64,000 nucleotides of DNA from Skeletonema tropicum (Eukaryota > Bacillariophyta > Thalassiosirophyceae > Thalassiosirales > Thalassiosiraceae): the NCBI GenBank assembly GCA_037178625.1, contig JAWZXG010000047.1:1-64000 (forward strand). The letters run 5' to 3'. The notes below the pieces were generated by a model. That model was given only the letters and a program-made list of their open reading frames with translations. It did no database searches and was not told where the DNA came from. The position numbers were made by a program, and so were the translations under genes. Numbering within the stretch: the stretch's first letter is position 1; every line of letters starts with the position of its first letter. Below, one piece after another: positions 51,304 through 64,000 of this stretch.

Positions 51304-52772
51304 TCAAGGTGCAAGTGCAGCTTTATCGCTGCCCAAAAACCAATCATCCTCAGACTCATCAAGAAAAGTAAGGAATCCAAGCCCAGTCTCATTGTCAGGT
51401 CCTTTCACACCGATATCTCTCACATACTTCTCATTGAGCACCTCACGGAGGCTTGCATCATGTTTGATAACGTCGCTGTACTTTCCACCCTCGGTCATTA
51501 GAGCCGCGACCAATCCACACACGTGGGGAGCAGCCATTGAAGTTCCTATGTATTGAGAAGAGAAGGAAGCATTGATAATATTAATATTGTGAGGTAATGC
51601 TTACAGTAATGGTAATGCAGCAAGAATGGATTGCTTGAACTGATACTGATAGATATCACCGGGAATTCAAACTTTATGCAAATGCAAACACTATCTACCA
51701 TAAGCATAAGCATAAGATCTCTCTAGACATAGACATAGTCAGACTTACCACTCATTTGATGAAGTCCTCCGCCGGGCTTGAAACTGTGGACGTCCACCCC
51801 GATACCCGCATAGTCGACTTGAGCATTGCTGTTGGAAAACCATGCAGTTGGAAGACCCTTGTACTTGCCTACTGCTGCGATGCTGATGACCTCTGGCCTC
51901 ATCGCAGGATAGCTATTCATGTGTTCATGGGAGCAGAAAAGGGCATAAGGGACGCAAGATGAAGCGTTAGATGATATGAAACTGTGAATGAGAATGAGTC
52001 CAATCGCAGTCGCGCTGCAAACTTCTTACCTCCGTTCGTTTGTGAGAATATTGTCGTCTCCTTCGTTTCCAGCTGCGACGATCATAGGAACATTGTTCTC
52101 GTAAGCATATTTAACAGCGCGTCCGATTTCCCAGCTTGCAAATGGACCTCCAAGAGACATGTTGATCACATCGCATCCATCTTCCACAGCCTGTCTGATA
52201 GATCTTGCAATACTGATATCTATTCCATTCCCTTCCGCACCAAATACACGATAATCGTAGATCTCTGCCTCAGGTGCCATCATGTGAATAGTGCCTGCTA
52301 CATGAGTACCATGGTCATCCTCAGATAGAGGAGTTCCATAGCGATGCCAAACTTGCTGCTTCACTTGACCATGAAAGCCGGTATGGTCAGCGTCGACTCC
52401 ACTATCAATGACAGCCACACGTACACCTTTGCCGTTCAGGCCAGCGGTGCGAAGCTTATCGGCGCCAGTCAATTTGACGCCAAGAGGGAGGTTGTCGAAG
52501 AAGGCCTCGTCTTCGACGTCCATCTGCTCAGCGCTCGCTGGCTTCCTGACGACTTTGGGTCTCGAAATCGAGTCTTGACAATCGTCAACCATGAGGAGAG
52601 GCTGCGCAGTCGCAGTCGCAGTGCTCTCAACATTGGTATCAGCGCCGATGCTGACGAATAGTGCAGAGGAGCGAGAATGTGGAATCCTTGTAGGTACAGG
52701 TCCGAAGGCGAGAGCAGTGGGTGCTACTACTGCAGCAAGAGTAAGAGTGAGGGCGATGGGAGAGATCTTCAT
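51304..52772 (-). CDS. Subtilisin-like serine protease, copy 23
   Basis: Exons 52030-52772, 51749-51912 and 51304-51545 are intact; the product equals copy 2. Confidence 0.92.
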
Positions 52773-53634
52773 GTTCTTGTTCTTGTTTATGTTAGTTTAA
52801 GTATATTTTGTTTGTTTGATAAATTTTATGAGAGATGGTCATTGCCTTTTGCTTTTGCGGCGCTCTTTAAACAAGATCTTGATATCCAAGATCAGCTGTG
52901 TCGTACATCTTGAGCCAAGACCACATACTTACAGTTACAGCTGTGTCGTACATCGCTGATTGATCTTGGTACAGCAAGTAGCCAGAAAGCTTCAGCTTTC
53001 AGCTGTCAGGTGTCAGAATCTTTGTCCACATAGGTACTTACGAAGGAGTCAGTACAAAGGCAATCTGGCTTCAACTTCAACAAGGTACCTTGCTTCTCTA
53101 CCACAGATAACGCAGGTACAACGCGAATGACTTCTATGTGATCTATCGAGCACCTTGCTTCTACCAGAAGATAAAATGATCGATGTGAATTCTACTATTG
53201 TACCGAGCAGCTTGCTTCTCCACGAGAAAGCAAGTGATACATACTGAAAGAGCAGATGGCAGATGGTATTGGTATTGGTATTGGTACTGGTACGCTCAAG
53301 CTCAAGCAAATATGTGATCACTGTTGAAGAGAAAGCACGTAAGCAGAAGTATGTATTGTATGCAGTACAAGTACAAGGGAGAGATTGGAAACATAGTGTG
53401 ATCTCACTTGCAATGCAATAAATGTGGCAATGTGGATTCAAGTTCAAGATCAGATTCGGATTCGGAAGATAGCAACTTATCTATTTTATCCGGATTGACG
53501 GTCAAGTTAATCTGACAGCATTGTACTGCTTACTACACTTTCACTTTCAGCTTTGACCTTTTGCTTTTGGAATCATCACATTCATATACATATACCAAGA
53601 GGAAGGAGAGGACACATCTCGATCTCGATCTCAA

Positions 53635-55104
53635 TCAAGGTGCAAGTGCAGCTTTATCGCTGCCCAAAAACCAATCATCCTCAGACTCATCAAGAAAAGT
53701 AAGGAATCCAAGCCCAGTCTCATTGTCAGGTCCTTTCACACCGATATCTCTCACATACTTCTCATTGAGCACCTCACGGAGGCTTGCATCATGTTTGATA
53801 ACGTCGCTGTACTTTCCACCCTCGGTCATTAGAGCCGCGACCAATCCACACACGTGGGGAGCAGCCATTGAAGTTCCTATGTATTGAGAAGAGAAGGAAG
53901 CATTGATAATATTAATATTGTGAGGTAATGCTTACAGTAATGGTAATGCAGCAAGAATGGATTGCTTGAACTGATACTGATAGATATCACCGGGAATTCA
54001 AACTTTATGCAAATGCAAACACTATCTACCATAAGCATAAGCATAAGATCTCTCTAGACATAGACATAGTCAGACTTACCACTCATTTGATGAAGTCCTC
54101 CGCCGGGCTTGAAACTGTGGACGTCCACCCCGATACCCGCATAGTCGACTTGAGCATTGCTGTTGGAAAACCATGCAGTTGGAAGACCCTTGTACTTGCC
54201 TACTGCTGCGATGCTGATGACCTCTGGCCTCATCGCAGGATAGCTATTCATGTGTTCATGGGAGCAGAAAAGGGCATAAGGGACGCAAGATGAAGCGTTA
54301 GATGATATGAAACTGTGAATGAGAATGAGTCCAATCGCAGTCGCGCTGCAAACTTCTTACCTCCGTTCGTTTGTGAGAATATTGTCGTCTCCTTCGTTTC
54401 CAGCTGCGACGATCATAGGAACATTGTTCTCGTAAGCATATTTAACAGCGCGTCCGATTTCCCAGCTTGCAAATGGACCTCCAAGAGACATGTTGATCAC
54501 ATCGCATCCATCTTCCACAGCCTGTCTGATAGATCTTGCAATACTGATATCTATTCCATTCCCTTCCGCACCAAATACACGATAATCGTAGATCTCTGCC
54601 TCAGGTGCCATCATGTGAATAGTGCCTGCTACATGAGTACCATGGTCATCCTCAGATAGAGGAGTTCCATAGCGATGCCAAACTTGCTGCTTCACTTGAC
54701 CATGAAAGCCGGTATGGTCAGCGTCGACTCCACTATCAATGACAGCCACACGTACACCTTTGCCGTTCAGGCCAGCGGTGCGAAGCTTATCGGCGCCAGT
54801 CAATTTGACGCCAAGAGGGAGGTTGTCGAAGAAGGCCTCGTCTTCGACGTCCATCTGCTCAGCGCTCGCTGGCTTCCTGACGACTTTGGGTCTCGAAATC
54901 GAGTCTTGACAATCGTCAACCATGAGGAGAGGCTGCGCAGTCGCAGTCGCAGTGCTCTCAACATTGGTATCAGCGCCGATGCTGACGAATAGTGCAGAGG
55001 AGCGAGAATGTGGAATCCTTGTAGGTACAGGTCCGAAAGGCGAGAGCAGTGGGTGCTACTACTGCAGCAAGAGTAAGAGTGAGGGCGATGGGAGAGATCT
55101 TCAT
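53635..55104 (-). pseudogene. Subtilase copy 24, frameshift at the signal/transit junction
   Basis: Exons 2 (54080-54243) and 3 (53635-53876) and nearly all of exon 1 (54361-55104) are intact, but an extra A at 55036-55038 shifts the frame at Phe23. Starting instead at Met61 (54923) would give a protease lacking the signal and transit peptide, still holding the whole catalytic domain. A homopolymer error is more likely than a cytosolic variant. Confidence 0.78.
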
Positions 55105-55966
55105 GTTCTTGTTCTTGTTTATGTTAGTTTAAGTATATTTTGTTTGTTTGATAAATTTTATGAGAGATGGTCATTGCCTTTTGCTTTTGCGGCGCTCTTT
55201 AAACAAGATCTTGATATCCAAGATCAGCTGTGTCGTACATCTTGAGCCAAGACCACATACTTACAGTTACAGCTGTGTCGTACATCGCTGATTGATCTTG
55301 GTACAGCAAGTAGCCAGAAAGCTTCAGCTTTCAGCTGTCAGGTGTCAGAATCTTTGTCCACATAGGTACTTACGAAGGAGTCAGTACAAAGGCAATCTGG
55401 CTTCAACTTCAACAAGGTACCTTGCTTCTCTACCACAGATAACGCAGGTACAACGCGAATGACTTCTATGTGATCTATCGAGCACCTTGCTTCTACCAGA
55501 AGATAAAATGATCGATGTGAATTCTACTATTGTACCGAGCAGCTTGCTTCTCCACGAGAAAGCAAGTGATACATACTGAAAGAGCAGATGGCAGATGGTA
55601 TTGGTATTGGTATTGGTACTGGTACGCTCAAGCTCAAGCAAATATGTGATCACTGTTGAAGAGAAAGCACGTAAGCAGAAGTATGTATTGTATGCAGTAC
55701 AAGTACAAGGGAGAGATTGGAAACATAGTGTGATCTCACTTGCAATGCAATAAATGTGGCAATGTGGATTCAAGTTCAAGATCAGATTCGGATTCGGAAG
55801 ATAGCAACTTATCTATTTTATCCGGATTGACGGTCAAGTTAATCTGACAGCATTGTACTGCTTACTACACTTTCACTTTCAGCTTTGACCTTTTGCTTTT
55901 GGAATCATCACATTCATATACATATACCAAGAGGAAGGAGAGGACACATCTCGATCTCGATCTCAA

Positions 55967-57434
55967 TCAAGGTGCAAGTGCAGCTTTATCGCTGCCCAAA
56001 AACCAATCATCCTCAGACTCATCAAGAAAAGTAAGGAATCCAAGCCCAGTCTCATTGTCAGGTCCTTTCACACCGATATCTCTCACATACTTCTCATTGA
56101 GCACCTCACGGAGGCTTGCATCATGTTTGATAACGTCGCTGTACTTTCCACCCTCGGTCATTAGAGCCGCGACCAATCCACACACGTGGGGAGCAGCCAT
56201 TGAAGTTCCTATGTATTGAGAAGAGAAGGAAGCATTGATAATATTAATATTGTGAGGTAATGCTTACAGTAATGGTAATGCAGCAAGAATGGATTGCTTG
56301 AACTGATACTGATAGATATCACCGGGAATTCAAACTTTATGCAAATGCAAACACTATCTACCATAAGCATAAGCATAAGATCTCTCTAGACATAGACATA
56401 GTCAGACTTACCACTCATTTGATGAAGTCCTCCGCCGGGCTTGAAACTGTGGACGTCCACCCCGATACCCGCATAGTCGACTTGAGCATTGCTGTTGGAA
56501 AACCATGCAGTTGGAAGACCCTTGTACTTGCCTACTGCTGCGATGCTGATGACCTCTGGCCTCATCGCAGGATAGCTATTCATGTGTTCATGGGAGCAGA
56601 AAAGGGCATAAGGGACGCAAGATGAAGCGTTAGATGATATGAAACTGTGAATGAGAATGAGTCCAATCGCAGTCGCGCTGCAAACTTCTTACCTCCGTTC
56701 GTTTGTGAGAATATTGTCGTCTCCTTCGTTTCCAGCTGCGACGATCATAGGAACATTGTTCTCGTAAGCATATTTAACAGCGCGTCCGATTTCCCAGCTT
56801 GCAAATGGACCTCCAAGAGACATGTTGATCACATCGCATCCATCTTCCACAGCCTGTCTGATAGATCTTGCAATACTGATATCTATTCCATTCCCTTCCG
56901 CACCAAATACACGATAATCGTAGATCTCTGCCTCAGGTGCCATCATGTGAATAGTGCCTGCTACATGAGTACCATGGTCATCCTCAGATAGAGGAGTTCC
57001 ATAGCGATGCCAAACTTGCTGCTTCACTTGACCATGAAAGCCGGTATGGTCAGCGTCGACTCCACTATCAATGACAGCCACACGTACACCTTTGCCGTTC
57101 AGGCAGCGGTGCGAAGCTTATCGGCGCCAGTCAATTTGACGCCAAGAGGGAGGTTGTCGAAGAAGGCCTCGTCTTCGACGTCCATCTGCTCAGCGCTCGC
57201 TGGCTTCCTGACGACTTTGGGTCTCGAAATCGAGTCTTGACAATCGTCAACCATGAGGAGAGGCTGCGCAGTCGCAGTCGCAGTGCTCTCAACATTGGTA
57301 TCAGCGCCGATGCTGACGAATAGTGCAGAGGAGCGAGAATGTGGAATCCTTGTAGGTACAGGTCCGAAGGCGAGAGCAGTGGGTGCTACTACTGCAGCAA
57401 GAGTAAGAGTGAGGGCGATGGGAGAGATCTTCAT
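55967..57434 (-). pseudogene. Subtilase copy 25, one-base deletion in exon 1
   Basis: Exon 1 (56693-57434, 742 nt) lacks one C near 57104, shifting the frame at Gly111, twelve residues before catalytic Asp123. Exons 2 (56412-56575) and 3 (55967-56208) are intact. This is one of the few deletions in the window. Confidence 0.8.
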
Positions 57435-58314
57435 GTTCTTGTTCTTGTTTATGTTAGTTTAAGTATATTTTGTTTGTTTGATAAATTTTATGAGAGATGG
57501 TCATTGCCTTTTGCTTTTGCGGCGCTCTTTAAACAAGATCTTGATATCCAAGATCAGCTGTGTCGTACATCTTGAGCCAAGACCACATACTTACAGTTAC
57601 AGCTGTGTCGTACATCGCTGATTGATCTTGGTACAGCAAGTAGCCAGAAAGCTTCAGCTTTCAGCTGTCAGGTGTCAGAATCTTTGTCCACATAGGTACT
57701 TACGAAGGAGTCAGTACAAAGGCAATCTGGCTTCAACTTCAACAAGGTACCTTGCTTCTCTACCACAGATAACGCAGGTACAACGCGAATGACTTCTATG
57801 TGATCTATCGAGCACCTTGCTTCTACCAGAAGATAAAATGATCGATGTGAATTCTACTATTGTACCGAGCAGCTTGCTTCTCCACGAGAAAGCAAGTGAT
57901 ACATACTGAAAGAGCAGATGGCAGATGGTATTGGTATTGGTATTGGTACTGGTACGCTCAAGCTCAAGCAAATATGTGATCACTGTTGAAGAGAAAGCAC
58001 GTAAGCAGAAGTATGTATTGTATGCAGTACAAGTACAAGGGAGAGATTGGAAACATAGTGTGATCTCACTTGCAATGCAATAAATGTGGCAATGTGGATT
58101 CAAGTTCAAGATCAGATTCGGATTCGGAAGATAGCAACTTATCTATTTTATCCGGATTGACGGTCAAGTTAATCTGACAGCATTGTACTGCTTACTACAC
58201 TTTCACTTTCAGCTTTGACCTTTGCTTTTGGAATCATCACATTCATATACATATACCAAGAGGAAGGAGAGGACACATCTCGATCTCGATCTCAATCAAG
58301 GTGCAAGTGCAGCT

Positions 58315-59766
58315 TTATCGCTGCCCAAAAAACCAATCATCCTCAGACTCATCAAGAAAAGTAAGGAATCCAAGCCCAGTCTCATTGTCAGGTCCTTTCA
58401 CACCGATATCTCTCACATACTTCTCATTGAGCACCTCACGGAGGCTTGCATCATGTTTGATAACGTCGCTGTACTTTCCACCCTCGGTCATTAGAGCCGC
58501 GACCAATCCACACACGTGGGGAGCAGCCATTGAAGTTCCTATGTATTGAGAAGAGAAGGAAGCATTGATAATATTAATATTGTGAGGTAATGCTTACAGT
58601 AATGGTAATGCAGCAAGAATGGATTGCTTGAACTGATACTGATAGATATCACCGGGAATTCAAACTTTATGCAAATGCAAACACTATCTACCATAAGCAT
58701 AAGCATAAGATCTCTCCTAGACATAGACATAGTCAGACTTACCACTCATTTGATGAAGTCCTCCGCCGGGCTTGAAACTGTGGACGTCCACCCCGATACC
58801 CGCATAGTCGACTTGAGCATTGCTGTTGGAAAACCATGCAGTTGGAAGACCCTTGTACTTGCCTACTGCTGCGATGCTGATGACCTCTGGCCTCATCGCA
58901 GGATAGCTATTCATGTGTTCATGGGAGCAGAAAAGGGCATAAGGGACGCAAGATGAAGCGTTAGATGATATGAAACTGTGAATGAGAATGAGTCCAATCG
59001 CAGTCGCGCTGCAAACTTCTTACCTCCGTTCGTTTGTGAGAATATTGTCGTCTCCTTCGTTTCCAGCTGCGACGATCATAGGAACATTGTTCTCGTAAGC
59101 ATATTTAACAGCGCGTCCGATTTCCCAGCTTGCAAATGGACCTCCAAGAGACATGTTGATCACATCGCATCCATCTTCCACAGCCTGTCTGATAGATCTT
59201 GCAATACTGATATCTATTCCATTCCCTTCCGCACCAAATACACGATAATCGTAGATCTCTGCCTCAGGTGCCATCATGTGAATAGTGCCTGCTACATGAG
59301 TACCATGGTCATCCTCAGATAGAGGAGTTCCATAGCGATGCCAAACTTGCTGCTTCACTTGACCATGAAAGCCGGTATGGTCAGCGTCGACTCCACTATC
59401 AATGACAGCCACACGTACACCTTTGCCGTTCAGGCCAGCGGTGCGAAGCTTATCGGCGCCAGTCAATTTGACGCCAAGAGGGAGGTTGTCGAAGAAGGCC
59501 TCGTCTTCGACGTCCATCTGCTCAGCGCTCGCTGGCTTCCTGACGACTTTGGGTCTCGAAATCGAGTCTTGACAATCGTCAACCATGAGGAGAGGCTGCG
59601 CAGTCGCAGTCGCAGTGCTCTCAACATTGGTATCAGCGCCGATGCTGACGAATAGTGCAGAGGAGCGAGAATGTGGAATCCTTGTAGGTACAGGTCCGAA
59701 GGCGAGAGCAGTGGGTGCTACTACTGCAGCAAGAGTAAGAGTGAGGGCGATGGGAGAGATCTTCAT
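58315..59766 (-). CDS. Subtilisin-like serine protease, copy 26, altered C-terminus
   Basis: Exon 1 (59024-59766) and exon 2 (58743-58906) are intact. Exon 3 starts at 58538 and carries the same extra A as copy 15 (near 58327-58332), ending the protein FFGQR at 58315 (376 residues). Intron 2 has an extra C near 58716, and the left spacer lacks one T near 58220. Confidence 0.85.
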
Positions 59767-60628
59767 GTTCTTGTTCTTGTTTATGTTAGTTTAAGTATAT
59801 TTTGTTTGTTTGATAAATTTTATGAGAGATGGTCATTGCCTTTTGCTTTTGCGGCGCTCTTTAAACAAGATCTTGATATCCAAGATCAGCTGTGTCGTAC
59901 ATCTTGAGCCAAGACCACATACTTACAGTTACAGCTGTGTCGTACATCGCTGATTGATCTTGGTACAGCAAGTAGCCAGAAAGCTTCAGCTTTCAGCTGT
60001 CAGGTGTCAGAATCTTTGTCCACATAGGTACTTACGAAGGAGTCAGTACAAAGGCAATCTGGCTTCAACTTCAACAAGGTACCTTGCTTCTCTACCACAG
60101 ATAACGCAGGTACAACGCGAATGACTTCTATGTGATCTATCGAGCACCTTGCTTCTACCAGAAGATAAAATGATCGATGTGAATTCTACTATTGTACCGA
60201 GCAGCTTGCTTCTCCACGAGAAAGCAAGTGATACATACTGAAAGAGCAGATGGCAGATGGTATTGGTATTGGTATTGGTACTGGTACGCTCAAGCTCAAG
60301 CAAATATGTGATCACTGTTGAAGAGAAAGCACGTAAGCAGAAGTATGTATTGTATGCAGTACAAGTACAAGGGAGAGATTGGAAACATAGTGTGATCTCA
60401 CTTGCAATGCAATAAATGTGGCAATGTGGATTCAAGTTCAAGATCAGATTCGGATTCGGAAGATAGCAACTTATCTATTTTATCCGGATTGACGGTCAAG
60501 TTAATCTGACAGCATTGTACTGCTTACTACACTTTCACTTTCAGCTTTGACCTTTTGCTTTTGGAATCATCACATTCATATACATATACCAAGAGGAAGG
60601 AGAGGACACATCTCGATCTCGATCTCAA

Positions 60629-62097
60629 TCAAGGTGCAAGTGCAGCTTTATCGCTGCCCAAAAACCAATCATCCTCAGACTCATCAAGAAAAGTAAGGAA
60701 TCCAAGCCCAGTCTCATTGTCAGGTCCTTTCACACCGATATCTCTCACATACTTCTCATTGAGCACCTCACGGAGGCTTGCATCATGTTTGATAACGTCG
60801 CTGTACTTTCCACCCTCGGTCATTAGAGCCGCGACCAATCCACACACGTGGGGAGCAGCCATTGAAGTTCCTATGTATTGAGAAGAGAAGGAAGCATTGA
60901 TAATATTAATATTGTGAGGTAATGCTTACAGTAATGGTAATGCAGCAAGAATGGATTGCTTGAACTGATACTGATAGATATCACCGGGAATTCAAACTTT
61001 ATGCAAATGCAAACACTATCTACCATAAGCATAAGCATAAGATCTCTCTAGACATAGACATAGTCAGACTTACCACTCATTTGATGAAGTCCTCCGCCGG
61101 GCTTGAAACTGTGGACGTCCACCCCGATACCCGCATAGTCGACTTGAGCATTGCTGTTGGAAAACCATGCAGTTGGAAGACCCTTGTACTTGCCTACTGC
61201 TGCGATGCTGATGACCTCTGGCCTCATCGCAGGATAGCTATTCATGTGTTCATGGGAGCAGAAAAGGGCATAAGGGACGCAAGATGAAGCGTTAGATGAT
61301 ATGAAACTGTGAATGAGAATGAGTCCAATCGCAGTCGCGCTGCAAACTTCTTACCTCCGTTCGTTTGTGAGAATATTGTCGTCTCCTTCGTTTCCAGCTG
61401 CGACGATCATAGGAACATTGTTCTCGTAAGCATATTTAACAGCGCGTCCGATTTCCCAGCTTGCAAATGGACCTCCAAGAGACATGTTGATCACATCGCA
61501 TCCATCTTCCACAGCCTGTCTGATAGATCTTGCAATACTGATATCTATTCCATTCCCTTCCGCACCAAATACACGATAATCGTAGATCTCTGCCTCAGGT
61601 GCCATCATGTGAATAGTGCCTGCTACATGAGTACCATGGTCATCCTCAGATAGAGGAGTTCCATAGCGATGCCAAACTTGCTGCTTCACTTGACCATGAA
61701 AGCCGGTATGGTCAGCGTCGACTCCACTATCAATGACAGCCACACGTACACCTTTGCCGTTCAGGCCAGCGGTGCGAAGCTTATCGGCGCCAGTCAATTT
61801 GACGCCAAGAGGGAGGTTGTCGAAGAAGGCCTCGTCTTCGACGTCCATCTGCTCAGCGCTCGCTGGCTTCCTGACGACTTTGGGTCTCGAAATCGAGTCT
61901 TGACAATCGTCAACCATGAGGAGAGGCTGCGCAGTCGCAGTCGCAGTGCTCTCAACATTGGTATCAGCGCCGATGCTGACGAATAGTGCAGAGGAGCGAG
62001 AATGTGGAATCCTTGTAGGTACAGGTCCGAAGGCGAGAGCAGTGGGTGCTACTACTGCAGCAAGAGTAAGAGTGAGGGCGATGGGAGAGATCTTCAT
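60629..62097 (-). CDS. Subtilisin-like serine protease, copy 27
   Basis: Exons 61355-62097, 61074-61237 and 60629-60870 are intact; the product equals copy 2. Confidence 0.92.
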
Positions 62098-62959
62098 GTT
62101 CTTGTTCTTGTTTATGTTAGTTTAAGTATATTTTGTTTGTTTGATAAATTTTATGAGAGATGGTCATTGCCTTTTGCTTTTGCGGCGCTCTTTAAACAAG
62201 ATCTTGATATCCAAGATCAGCTGTGTCGTACATCTTGAGCCAAGACCACATACTTACAGTTACAGCTGTGTCGTACATCGCTGATTGATCTTGGTACAGC
62301 AAGTAGCCAGAAAGCTTCAGCTTTCAGCTGTCAGGTGTCAGAATCTTTGTCCACATAGGTACTTACGAAGGAGTCAGTACAAAGGCAATCTGGCTTCAAC
62401 TTCAACAAGGTACCTTGCTTCTCTACCACAGATAACGCAGGTACAACGCGAATGACTTCTATGTGATCTATCGAGCACCTTGCTTCTACCAGAAGATAAA
62501 ATGATCGATGTGAATTCTACTATTGTACCGAGCAGCTTGCTTCTCCACGAGAAAGCAAGTGATACATACTGAAAGAGCAGATGGCAGATGGTATTGGTAT
62601 TGGTATTGGTACTGGTACGCTCAAGCTCAAGCAAATATGTGATCACTGTTGAAGAGAAAGCACGTAAGCAGAAGTATGTATTGTATGCAGTACAAGTACA
62701 AGGGAGAGATTGGAAACATAGTGTGATCTCACTTGCAATGCAATAAATGTGGCAATGTGGATTCAAGTTCAAGATCAGATTCGGATTCGGAAGATAGCAA
62801 CTTATCTATTTTATCCGGATTGACGGTCAAGTTAATCTGACAGCATTGTACTGCTTACTACACTTTCACTTTCAGCTTTGACCTTTTGCTTTTGGAATCA
62901 TCACATTCATATACATATACCAAGAGGAAGGAGAGGACACATCTCGATCTCGATCTCAA

Positions 62960-64000
62960 TCAAGGTGCAAGTGCAGCTTTATCGCTGCCCAAAAACCAAT
63001 CATCCTCAGACTCATCAAGAAAAGTAAGGAATCCAAGCCCAGTCTCATTGTCAGGTCCTTTCACACCGATATCTCTCACATACTTCTCATTGAGCACCTC
63101 ACGGAGGCTTGCATCATGTTTGATAACGTCGCTGTACTTTCCACCCTCGGTCATTAGAGCCGCGACCAATCCACACACGTGGGGAGCAGCCATTGAAGTT
63201 CCTATGTATTGAGAAGAGAAGGAAGCATTGATAATATTAATATTGTGAGGTAATGCTTACAGTAATGGTAATGCAGCAAGAATGGATTGCTTGAACTGAT
63301 ACTGATAGATATCACCGGGAATTCAAACTTTATGCAAATGCAAACACTATCTACCATAAGCATAAGCATAAGATCTCTCTAGACATAGACATAGTCAGAC
63401 TTACCACTCATTTGATGAAGTCCTCCGCCGGGCTTGAAACTGTGGACGTCCACCCCGATACCCGCATAGTCGACTTGAGCATTGCTGTTGGAAAACCATG
63501 CAGTTGGAAGACCCTTGTACTTGCCTACTGCTGCGATGCTGATGACCTCTGGCCTCATCGCAGGATAGCTATTCATGTGTTCATGGGAGCAGAAAAGGGC
63601 ATAAGGGACGCAAGATGAAGCGTTAGATGATATGAAACTGTGAATGAGAATGAGTCCAATCGCAGTCGCGCTGCAAACTTCTTACCTCCGTTCGTTTGTG
63701 AGAATATTGTCGTCTCCTTCGTTTCCAGCTGCGACGATCATAGGAACATTGTTCTCGTAAGCATATTTAAACAGCGCGTCCGATTTCCCAGCTTGCAAAT
63801 GGACCTCCAAGAGACATGTTGATCACATCGCATCCATCTTCCACAGCCTGTCTGATAGATCTTGCAATACTGATATCTATTCCATTCCCTTCCGCACCAA
63901 ATACACGATAATCGTAGATCTCTGCCTCAGGTGCCATCATGTGAATAGTGCCTGCTACATGAGTACCATGGTCATCCTCAGATAGAGGAGTTCCATAGCG
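62960..64000 (-). CDS. Subtilisin-like serine protease, copy 28 (5' end cut by window)
   Basis: Exon 3 (62960-63201) and exon 2 (63405-63568) are intact; exon 1 begins at 63686 and leaves the window near the His region, so the start codon is not seen. One extra A at 63769-63771 shifts the frame between the SLGGP motif and the oxyanion Asn. Array continues beyond the window. Confidence 0.85.

Larger units (their letters stand above)
1..64000. repeat. Tandem array of 2,331-bp subtilase gene units
   Basis: The same unit recurs from end to end in one orientation. The distance between equivalent points of clean copies is exactly 2,331 bp (for example exon 1 ends at 28697 and 31028, then 52030 and 54361). 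Departures from this are explained by 1-10 bp indels. Each unit is about 1,469 bp of gene plus about 862 bp of spacer. Introns and spacers are as conserved as exons, so selection on the protein does not explain the identity. The array runs off both ends of the window, so its true length, copy number and flanks are unknown. No transposase, reverse transcriptase or terminal repeat is visible inside the unit. Confidence 0.98.

Noticed and set aside
1..64000. Satellite DNA or CRISPR-like repeat
   Set aside because: The unit is 2.3 kb, contains a complete spliced gene with catalytic residues, and has no short repeat/unique spacer alternation.
1..64000. Transposon-driven amplification
   Set aside because: No transposase, integrase, reverse transcriptase, terminal inverted repeats or target-site duplications are seen in any unit, and introns are retained, which rules out retrocopies.

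Overview
The whole window is one head-to-tail tandem array. A unit of 2,331 bp repeats about 27.5 times with no foreign DNA between units, and both window edges fall inside the array (position 1 is inside an exon 3, position 64,000 inside an exon 1). I see no mobile element, tRNA, rRNA, CRISPR array or second gene family.

Each unit holds one minus-strand gene with three exons and two GT-AG introns (743 + 164 + 242 coding nt; introns of 117 and 203 nt), followed by about 862 bp of spacer. The spliced product is a 382-residue S8-family (subtilisin-like) serine protease with Asp123, His154, Asn236 (oxyanion) and Ser305. It starts with a hydrophobic signal peptide and an ALA-FGP junction (Phe at +1), followed by a Ser/Arg/Pro-rich stretch. 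That is the pattern of bipartite plastid presequences in algae with secondary red plastids, especially diatoms. Spliceosomal introns plus this presequence suggest a nuclear locus of a diatom or related alga. The species cannot be named from the sequence.

Layout: copies 1 (partial) to 3 lie at 1-6020, error-rich copies 4-5 at 6885-10709, clean copies 6-7 at 11572-15372, error-rich copies 8-12 at 16237-27108, mostly clean copies 13-18 at 27971-41098, indel-bearing copy 19 at 41965-43438, and mostly clean copies 20-28 from 44304 to the end. Eleven complete copies (2, 3, 6, 7, 13, 14, 16, 20, 21, 23, 27) have an undamaged reading frame. Copies 15 and 26 differ only at the C-terminus. The others carry frameshifts. 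Every difference I found between copies is a short indel, mostly a 1-3 bp duplication of adjacent bases. I noticed no substitution, in exons, introns or spacers. This points either to a very recent or strongly homogenised amplification, with residual long-read errors in some segments, or to an assembly or concatemer artefact.

A second, independent signal lies in the noncoding DNA. The spacer and introns are full of perfect, adjacent 6-bp duplications (about 18 per unit). The spacer also holds a repeated 17-mer, several small hairpins and three copies of a CTTGCTTCT motif upstream of the start codon.
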